From the NCBI GenBank assembly GCA_036378475.1, contig DASUWJ010000141.1, forward strand, positions 1 through 21,781: 21,781 bases of DNA. Reading direction: 5' to 3'. A program made the position numbers and the translations under genes. Shown here in pieces: positions 17,401-21,781 of the stretch. The first letter of the stretch is position 1. Every line of letters starts with the position of its first letter. A model generated the notes under the pieces. That model was given only the letters and a program-made list of their open reading frames with translations, was not told where the DNA came from and made no database searches. Source of the DNA: 13-2-20CM-68-14 sp036378475. GTDB lineage: Bacteria > Actinomycetota > Thermoleophilia > Gaiellales > Gaiellaceae.

Positions 17401-17575
17401 GACTCTCGGGATCGATTTTCTCGCCCATCGCCGTCGAACCTGTGACGTCGCAGAAGAGGACGGTGACGGTCTTGCGCGACTCGCGGGTCGGCAGGGACGA
17501 GAGAGCGGCTCCGCACGCGTCGCAGAAGCGCGCCTCCTCCCGATTTTCAGCGCCGCAGCTCGTGCAAAAGGCCAC
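14468..17575 (-). CDS. Zinc-ribbon / class III nucleotide cyclase / AAA ATPase / TPR protein
   Basis: 1035 residues. A zinc ribbon (C4, C7, C18, C21) is followed by a class III cyclase domain (about 35-210). The metal aspartates are D43 (FCDVTGS) and D87 (FIGDAIM), the base-selecting pair is K83 and D155, and the transition-state residues are N158 and R162 (GDAVNVAARLE). All key residues are present, and the Lys/Asp pair favours ATP, so it may make cAMP. An AAA/STAND-type ATPase follows with Walker A GTAGVGKS (255-262) and Walker B VVVFDDLHW (about 357-365). A helical TPR-like region runs from about 600 to the end. The start is GTG 17575 with TAGACT six bases upstream. No membrane segment, so probably a soluble sensor or regulator. 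Signal unknown. Confidence 0.9.
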   Translation of the reverse strand: MAFCTSCGAENREEARFCDACGAALSSLPTRESRKTVTVLFCDVTGSTAMGEKIDPESLRRVMSRYFEVAKAIIERHGGTVEKFIGDAIMAVFGVPALHEDDALRGVRAAAELRDARAALNEELVQMYGTRIDLRIGVNTGEVVTGTEERLATGDAVNVAARLEQAAEPGEVLVGPATVRLVRDAVTLEPVEPQHLKGKAEPIAAFRLLELRPLESASARVGVAMVGRERQRQLLHDAFANVVGERSCHLFTILGTAGVGKSRLVTEFLEGLDGATVIGGRCLSYGEGISYWPVTAAVKQLLGPSPDDRLAELGLDPATARTLDPILGRVAVASSPQEIAWAVRKLFEAAAADQPLVVVFDDLHWGEPVFLELVEHVADFSRDAPILLLCMGRPELLDRSAAWGGGKLNATNVLLEPLSVDETTELIARLLPPDGISASLRDRIVEVAGGNPLFVGEMLAMLAEGGNGSGEIVVPPTIQALLASRLDQLEEAERKVLERGAVEGQVFHRGAVVALAPEEGQVDGRLMMLVRKDLVRPEQSALAGDDAYRFRHLLIRDAAYEALPKATRAELHERFADWLVECAPDLVELDEIAGYHLEQAASYRAELGPLDDAARTLAPRAAERLLTASRRAFGRGDIPAVENLAPRVVSLAPRGSVLHREAMLELSRALIVTAQFEAARAVLQELQTAAELAGDRKSASRRRLLEVELQVEHDKSARMETALAVVEEARSELAALGDDEGVAWALRLAGNLRAWLGLTEEADQVWAQALEYAQRAESPARVAEILYWKSWSLWWGPTPAGEGLVQADEIIERAVGHPQLEAVATVVRGRLKGMRGDLDGGRADLRTGRTRLREIGQLQNWAGTAMMDADLELLAGNAEAAETVLRESYDFMGKTTETGFLATITGYLATAALELGRDDEALALAEEVERITQPDDFEPHVRQGCVRACVYARRGADEEAIESVRLAAAIADATGYTILREFVALSRAEVERRGGRLEGERRALEDALRLAELKEDVVTAERARLRLVELGDAET

Positions 17576-17581
17576 GATGCG

Positions 17582-17587
17582 AGTCTA
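17582..17587 (-). promoter_or_regulatory. Leaderless-type -10 hexamer for the cyclase gene
   Basis: TAGACT six bases before GTG 17575, with no Shine-Dalgarno. The -35 is not recognisable. Confidence 0.5.
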
Positions 17588-17635
17588 GGCCGCTATGTGC
17601 GTCTCGAGGGCAGCCGGTGCACACGAGGCTCACGC

Positions 17636-17658
17636 TTGGTGGTGTCCCCACCGATAAC
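17636..17658 (+). promoter_or_regulatory. Inverted repeat and possible -10 upstream of the GH18 gene
   Basis: GGTGG-tgtcc-CCACC (17638-17652) forms a 5-bp stem, extendable by a wobble and an A-T pair. It runs into GATAAC (17653-17658), a 4-of-6 match to TATAAT eight bases before GTG 17667. It lies in the 91-base divergent gap with the cyclase gene. Speculative operator/promoter. Confidence 0.25.
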
Positions 17659-17666
17659 GACTAGGA

Positions 17667-18599
17667 GTGGGGCCGACGCGGATCTTGTGCAATAGAGCTC
17701 GCCTCGTGGCGCTGCTCGGCTGTGTCTGCCTGGTAAACGGAGTGATGCAGGTGGGTGGGGCTTCAGCACGACGGGCCGCGCCGAGCGCTCGCCCTGGCGG
17801 GTACCAGTCGGTCCTGTTCTGGCTCGCGTGGGACGGCGGCCGCCTCCAGACGATCACCTGGAACGCTGTCACTCAGGTGGACCTGTTCTCGCTGTCCACC
17901 TGCGTGAGCCGAGACAAGCCGGCGAGCGACTGCCGCGGTGCGGCTTCGCTCTCGCAGCAGTTCAACGGTGTCCGTAACGTGCGCGCCTTCGTCCGTGAGG
18001 TGCACCGGCACGGCAAGCTGGCGCTGATCTCGATCGGCGGTTCGACGAACCCGAATTGGTACTACCCGTGCCGTCCGTCGACTGTCGTTGCCTTCGCGCG
18101 GAACCTCGTGCGATATATGAAGTCGAAGGGGTTCGACGGCATCGACCTCGACATCGAGCAGGACGCAGGTACCGGCCGTCCGGTGTTGACCGCCGGCGAT
18201 CTAGCCGCCTGCACCCGAACTGTGTACGAGGACGCGAAGGCGGTCAGGACCGCGCGCGGCCGCAGGCCGCTGATCACATCCGATGTGGATCCGACGACGA
18301 ACTTCGACATCGGAAGAATCCAGACCGCGTACATCGACCAGTTCAATGCGATGAGCTACGGCGCGAGCGGGACAGCTCTGGCCTCCCAAATCATGGCCCT
18401 GGAGACACAGTCGCATATTCCGGCGTGGAAGATCACGGCCGGACTCGACCTCGGCGACTACCCGCCTCCGAAGTCAGACTGCGCCGGCACCGCCGGATAC
18501 GCTGCGGCAGAGCACCTGGCCGGAGTGATGCTCTGGTACGGCCAGGCCGACGCTCCCTCCTATCCATGCCTGCAGGCCCTAGCGCCGTACGTACGCTAG
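17667..18599 (+). CDS. Secreted glycoside hydrolase family 18-like protein
   Basis: A putative extracellular chitinase- or endoglucosaminidase-like enzyme of 310 residues. A hydrophobic signal segment (about 12-30, after R5, R10 and R12) ends near GASA. The GH18 barrel shows ISIGGS (121-126), the catalytic DGIDLDIE (157-164, general acid E164) and FNAMSYG. The DxxDxDxE motif is complete, so activity is plausible. There is no carbohydrate-binding module. The start is uncertain: GTG 17667 overlaps the AGGAG in front of it, while TTG 17685 and GTG 17706 lie further in; the basic residues needed for a signal peptide argue against 17706. Several cysteines (such as C79 and C89) could form disulfides after export. 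Confidence 0.83.
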   Translation: MGPTRILCNRARLVALLGCVCLVNGVMQVGGASARRAAPSARPGGYQSVLFWLAWDGGRLQTITWNAVTQVDLFSLSTCVSRDKPASDCRGAASLSQQFNGVRNVRAFVREVHRHGKLALISIGGSTNPNWYYPCRPSTVVAFARNLVRYMKSKGFDGIDLDIEQDAGTGRPVLTAGDLAACTRTVYEDAKAVRTARGRRPLITSDVDPTTNFDIGRIQTAYIDQFNAMSYGASGTALASQIMALETQSHIPAWKITAGLDLGDYPPPKSDCAGTAGYAAAEHLAGVMLWYGQADAPSYPCLQALAPYVR

Positions 18600-18605
18600 G
18601 CCACT

Positions 18606-18633
18606 GGGCTCGCGAAAGATAAGCGCGCAGCCC
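18606..18633. terminator. Hairpin between convergent GH18 and aminotransferase genes
   Basis: GGGCTCGCG pairs with CGCG-(C)-AGCCC, a 9-bp stem with one bulged C and a 9-base loop, seven bases after the GH18 stop. A TTTTT run lies 24 bases further on, too far for a classic terminator. Confidence 0.45.
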
Positions 18634-18685
18634 GAAGTCACGCTCGGAATCCGCTGTTTTTCGGTGTCCCGGTCCGGCACGCGCG

Positions 18686-19846
18686 CTACAGCGCGGCCAG
18701 TGCGGAGAGCACCCGGTGGACCTCTTCGCTCGTGTTGTAGTGCACGATCCCGGCGCGGACGGCCCCGTCCTCGAGCCCGAGCCGCGCCATCACTTCGACC
18801 GCGTAGTAGTTGCCGCTCCAGACCGCGAGCTCGTGCTCGCCCAAATGCTCGGCGACCTCACGCGGCGAGCGGCCCTCGACGTTGAAGCAGAAGGTCGAGA
18901 CCCGGTTATCCATGGTGTTCAAGCCGTATAACCGGCATGAGTCGGGCAGCCCCGCGAGGAAGCGTTCGCCGAGTTCGCGCTCGTGCGAGTGGATCGCGTC
19001 CCAGCCGATCGAGTCGATGTATTCGACCGCCGCGACGAAGCCCGCCAGCAGCTCGTGGGGCAGCGTCCCGGTCTCGTAGCGGTGCCCGAGCGGCTCGTCG
19101 GCCGCGGGCCGAACCTTGTAGGGCCGCCAGCGCTCGAGCAGCTCTGAGTTCGCGTAGGCGAGCCCGAGGTGCGGTCCGTAGAACTTGTAGGGCGAGCAGA
19201 CGAGCACGTCGACGCCCGCCGCGGCAACGTCGATCGGCCCGTGCGGTCCGTAGTGGACCGCGTCGACCCAGGCGAGCGCGCCCGCCTCGTGCGCGAGCGC
19301 GGCGACCCGGCCGACGTCGACGAGCGTGCCGACCGCGTTCGAGGCCCAGGGAAAGGCAACGACGCGCGTCCGCTCGGAGAGTTTGGCCGCCAGGTCGTCG
19401 AGATCGAGCGTCGTGTCGTCCCGTAGTCCCGCGAATTGAACGACGAGGCCGAGGTCGTGCGCGAGCTCGAGCCAGGGTGAGACGTTCGCGTCGTGATCGA
19501 GCTGGGTGACGAGCACCTCGTCGCCCTGCCGCCACTCCCGCGCCGCGGCGCGTGAGAGGGCGAAGTTGAGCGTGGTCATGTTCGCGCCGAAGACGATCTC
19601 CTGCGGCGAGCAGCCGAGGAAGCCGGCCCCGACGAGCCGGGCGTCCTCGACCAGCTGGTCGGTGCGGCGGCTCGTCTCGTACGGGCCGCCGACATTGGCG
19701 TTCGAGTCCCGCAGGTAGTTCGCGATCGCGTCGATCACCTCGTCGGGGGTCTGGGTGCCGCCGGGGCCGTCGAAGAAGGCCAGCCGGCGCTGGAGGGCGG
19801 AGAAGCGACCGCGGACCGAGGCGACGTCGAAGGCGAGCGTGCTCAC
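18686..19846 (-). CDS. Class V aminotransferase, cysteine desulfurase-like (VC1184-type)
   Basis: A 386-residue PLP enzyme of the fold-type I class V group. The Schiff-base lysine is K221 (CSPYKFYGPHLG), with cofactor contacts in VDAVHYGPH (D195, H198) and DHDANVSPW. Where IscS/SufS carry the active-site cysteine (RxGHHC) it reads WSGNYYA (343-349), so sulfur transfer by the usual route is unlikely despite the common 'cysteine desulfurase-like' label. This matches the VC1184-type subfamily whose reaction is not settled. The start is GTG 19846, with TAGCGT eight bases upstream. It is divergent from the ABC exporter gene across a palindrome-bearing gap. Confidence 0.88.
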   Translation of the reverse strand: MSTLAFDVASVRGRFSALQRRLAFFDGPGGTQTPDEVIDAIANYLRDSNANVGGPYETSRRTDQLVEDARLVGAGFLGCSPQEIVFGANMTTLNFALSRAAAREWRQGDEVLVTQLDHDANVSPWLELAHDLGLVVQFAGLRDDTTLDLDDLAAKLSERTRVVAFPWASNAVGTLVDVGRVAALAHEAGALAWVDAVHYGPHGPIDVAAAGVDVLVCSPYKFYGPHLGLAYANSELLERWRPYKVRPAADEPLGHRYETGTLPHELLAGFVAAVEYIDSIGWDAIHSHERELGERFLAGLPDSCRLYGLNTMDNRVSTFCFNVEGRSPREVAEHLGEHELAVWSGNYYAVEVMARLGLEDGAVRAGIVHYNTSEEVHRVLSALAAL

Positions 19847-19853
19847 GGCGGCC

Positions 19854-19860
19854 TACGCTA
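19854..19860. promoter_or_regulatory. Overlapping divergent -10 hexamers
   Basis: TACGCTA contains TACGCT on the plus strand and TAGCGT on the minus strand. The minus hexamer is eight bases before GTG 19846, leaderless-type for the aminotransferase. The plus hexamer would start the ABC exporter mRNA inside the adjacent palindrome, giving a leader of about 70 bases. Confidence 0.4.
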
Positions 19861-19861
19861 G

Positions 19862-19883
19862 CAATGGGCCGGACGGCCCATTG
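19862..19883. promoter_or_regulatory. Perfect palindrome, probable operator
   Basis: CAATGGGCC-GGAC-GGCCCATTG: 9-base perfect arms around a 4-base centre, in the divergent gap between aminotransferase and ABC exporter. It is one base from the overlapping -10 hexamers, in the spacer/-35 zone of the minus promoter and near +1 of the plus one. It looks like a binding site for a dimeric repressor. As RNA it would be a hairpin near the 5' end of the exporter mRNA. Confidence 0.55.
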
Positions 19884-19937
19884 ATTCGCGGGCGCGCGCG
19901 TGCGAGGGTCAGGTCGCCCAAGGTAGGAGGGAGTTTT

Positions 19938-20717
19938 GTGAGCGAGTCGATTGCAATGCCTGCCGCGCAGGCGCTCGAAAACACGCAGTCGGGGTCGGTC
20001 GTCGAGGCGCACGGGCTGACACGGCGCTTCGGCGAGGGAGACACCGCAGTCGACGCCCTGCGCGGGATCGACCTCGTGGTCGAGCCCGGCAAGCTGACCG
20101 CCGTCATGGGTCCGTCGGGGTCGGGCAAGTCGACCCTGATGCACCTGCTCGCCGCGCTCGACCGGCCGACGTCCGGCTACGTCGTGATCGCCGGCAAGCG
20201 GCTCGGCCAGCTGAGCGACAACGAGGTCACGAAGATCCGCCGCGAGCACATCGGTTTCGTCTTTCAGTTCTTCAACCTGCTGCCGATGCTGACGGCCGAG
20301 GAGAACGTGCTCCTGCCGCTCTCGATCGCGGGCGAGAAGCCCGACCGCGCGTTCTTCGAGGCGCTCCTCGACAAGGTGGGCCTCGCGGATCGGCGCTCGC
20401 ACCGGCCCGCGGAGCTCTCGGGTGGGCAGCAACAGCGGGTCGCGATCGCGCGCGCGCTCGTCTCCCGGCCCACGGTCGTTTTTGCGGACGAGCCGACCGG
20501 CAACCTCGACTCGGCCACGAGCGCGGAGATCCTCGAGCTCCTGCGCGACTCGGTCGAGTCGTACGGGCAGACGACCGTGATGGTCACGCACGATCCACGG
20601 GCGGCGGCGATCGCCGATCGGATCCTCTTCCTCGCCGACGGCCTGATCGTCCGGGACCTGACGGGCGCGCAGCCGGGCGATGTGAGCTCGGCGATGGACG
20701 AGCTCGCCGGGCGATGA
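19938..20717 (+). CDS. ABC transporter ATP-binding protein (MacB/LolD-type)
   Basis: The 259-residue ATPase of a MacB/LolD/FtsE-type exporter that works with an FtsX-fold permease. Motifs are Walker A GPSGSGKST (58-66), Q-loop Q110 (FVFQFFNLLP), signature LSGGQQQR (160-167), Walker B VVFADE (180-185) and switch H218 (VTHD). Residues 1-20 are a non-conserved leader. GTG 19938 is chosen because AGGAGG (19925-19930) lies seven bases upstream. It overlaps the permease start as ATGA. Such pairs export lipoproteins, peptides or drugs or act mechanically at the membrane; the cargo is unknown. Confidence 0.94.
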   Translation: MSESIAMPAAQALENTQSGSVVEAHGLTRRFGEGDTAVDALRGIDLVVEPGKLTAVMGPSGSGKSTLMHLLAALDRPTSGYVVIAGKRLGQLSDNEVTKIRREHIGFVFQFFNLLPMLTAEENVLLPLSIAGEKPDRAFFEALLDKVGLADRRSHRPAELSGGQQQRVAIARALVSRPTVVFADEPTGNLDSATSAEILELLRDSVESYGQTTVMVTHDPRAAAIADRILFLADGLIVRDLTGAQPGDVSSAMDELAGR

Positions 20718-21781
20718 TCCGCGTCGCCCTGCGCGGGCTCGCGGGGCGCAAGCTCCGGGCCGCCCTGACCGCGGTCGCGATCGTGCTCGGCGTGGCGATG
20801 ATCAGCGGCACCTTCGTGCTGACGGACACGATCAACGCCGGCTTCCACACGATCTTCTTCGGCGCCTACAAGAACACGAACGCCGTGATCACGAGCAAGC
20901 TGGCCTTCTCGAGCAACAACGGCCCGCCCGAGGCCGCCCCGGGCTTCCCGGCGTCCCTGCTGGCAAGGGTGCAAGCGCTCCCGGACGTCGCCGCCGCCGC
21001 CGGCTCGGTCACCGATCAGGCGACGAAGCTCGTCGACCGCAAGGGAAAGACGATCGGCGGCAACGCGCCCCAGTTCGCGTTCGGGATTCGGCCGCAGGAT
21101 CAGCGCTTCAGCCCACTTACGCTCGTCGGCGGTAGCTGGCCGGTCGGCCCCGATGCGGTCGCGATCGACAAAGCGACGGCCGACAAGAAGCACTTCGCCG
21201 TCGGCCAGCCGATCCGGATCGAGTCGCATTCCGGGCTCAGGAGCTTCCGGATCAGCGGCATCGCCGAGCTGTCGTCGGTCAGCTCGATTGGCGGCGCCAC
21301 GATCGCCGTCTTCGACCTGCCGACCGCGCAGCGGTTGCTCGGCAAGGAGGGCAAGCTCGACGTGATCCGCGTGCAGGCCAAATCGGGTGTCGCGACCGCG
21401 AGCCTGCTCAACGAGCTGCGGCCGCTTTTGCCTCCGACGGCGCAGGTCCGCGACGCGACGGCGCAGGCCAAAGAGGACGCGAAGAGCGTCTCCGGCTTTA
21501 CGGGCTTCATCCAGAAGGCCCTGCTCGCCTTCGCAGGCGTGGCGCTCTTCGTCGGGGCATTCGTGATCGCGAACACGCTCTCGATCACCGTCGCCCAGCG
21601 GGCACGGGAGTTCGCCACGGTGCGGACACTCGGTGCCTCGCGCCGCCAGGTCCGGCGGGTCGTCGTGCTCGAGGCACTCGTCGTCGGCGTGCTCGCCTCG
21701 GTCCTCGGGCTCTTCGTCGGCTTCGGCCTGGCCAAGGGTCTCGACTCGCTCTTCTCTGCGATCGGGCTCAACCTGCCGAAG
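20714..21781 (+). CDS. FtsX/MacB-type ABC permease (3' end outside window)
   Basis: The frame is open from ATG 20714 to the last base: 356 residues seen, without a stop. An N-terminal cytoplasmic segment (MIRVALRGLAGRKLR) leads into a membrane helix (about 16-38). A periplasmic-type region of roughly 230 residues follows, similar to MacB_PCD domains. Then come a second helix (about KALLAFAGVALFVGAFVIANTLSITVA), the FtsX signature-like cytoplasmic loop QRAREFATVRTLGASRRQVRRVV, and a third helix (VLEALVVGVLASVLGLFVGF). The start overlaps the ATPase stop by four bases. Family members of this type often have two FtsX domains, so several hundred residues may be missing. Confidence 0.92.
   Translation, partial: MIRVALRGLAGRKLRAALTAVAIVLGVAMISGTFVLTDTINAGFHTIFFGAYKNTNAVITSKLAFSSNNGPPEAAPGFPASLLARVQALPDVAAAAGSVTDQATKLVDRKGKTIGGNAPQFAFGIRPQDQRFSPLTLVGGSWPVGPDAVAIDKATADKKHFAVGQPIRIESHSGLRSFRISGIAELSSVSSIGGATIAVFDLPTAQRLLGKEGKLDVIRVQAKSGVATASLLNELRPLLPPTAQVRDATAQAKEDAKSVSGFTGFIQKALLAFAGVALFVGAFVIANTLSITVAQRAREFATVRTLGASRRQVRRVVVLEALVVGVLASVLGLFVGFGLAKGLDSLFSAIGLNLPK

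Noticed and set aside
21100..21771. 223-codon minus-strand frame at the right end
   Set aside because: It is antisense to the FtsX-type permease, which is open to the window edge and has the expected helices and signature loop.

Overview
The window is high-GC bacterial chromosome, packed with genes on both strands and with no gap longer than about 110 bases. The gene families suggest an actinobacterium, possibly of the class Thermoleophilia. They include a SigR/RsrA-type sigma/anti-sigma pair, a short DUF3052-like protein, a LytR_C-domain protein and many GTG starts. The taxonomic placement is an inference from gene content and style only. I see no mobile elements, tRNA, rRNA, CRISPR arrays or long repeats.

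Layout. 1-806 (+): an ECF sigma factor cut by the left edge, with its zinc anti-sigma factor. 814-6794 (-): probably one long transcript read right to left. Its order is amidohydrolase, [2Fe-2S] subunit, molybdopterin subunit, FAD/[4Fe-4S] subunit, a MocA-like molybdenum-cofactor cytidylyltransferase, and a membrane-anchored HTH/LytR_C protein. The three enzyme subunits look like a PaoABC/YagTSR-type aldehyde oxidoreductase. They do not look like a CO dehydrogenase. 6835-7968 (+): a divergent M24 metallopeptidase. 8076-10722 (+): an acetate operon of a SatP/YaaH transporter and acetyl-CoA synthetase. 10748-13417 (-): two short operons, thioesterase with M16 protease, and DUF3052-like protein with GNAT acetyltransferase. 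13492-14382 (+): an MscS-type channel. 14468-17575 (-): a 1035-residue zinc-ribbon/class III cyclase/AAA/TPR signalling protein. 17667-18599 (+): a secreted GH18-like protein. 18686-19846 (-): a class V aminotransferase. 19938-21781 (+): an ABC exporter ATPase and an FtsX-type permease that runs off the right edge.

How the genes fit together. The Mo-hydroxylase could oxidise an aldehyde or N-heterocycle to an acid or oxo product, with MocA supplying the cytosine form of the cofactor. The acetate transporter and Acs next door feed C2 acid into acetyl-CoA. A carbon-scavenging theme is plausible but unproven.

The most striking things are not a new protein system but features of gene expression. 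(1) Six transcript-leading genes have a TANNNT hexamer 6-10 bases before the start codon and no clear Shine-Dalgarno, as expected for leaderless or nearly leaderless mRNAs. (2) Two genes, the [2Fe-2S] subunit and the DUF3052-like protein, can only be read at the expected N-terminus from a CTG start, each with a well-placed Shine-Dalgarno. (3) A perfect 9-bp-arm palindrome lies beside overlapping divergent -10 hexamers between the aminotransferase and the ABC exporter. (4) The DUF3052-like protein seems to have lost an internal segment.
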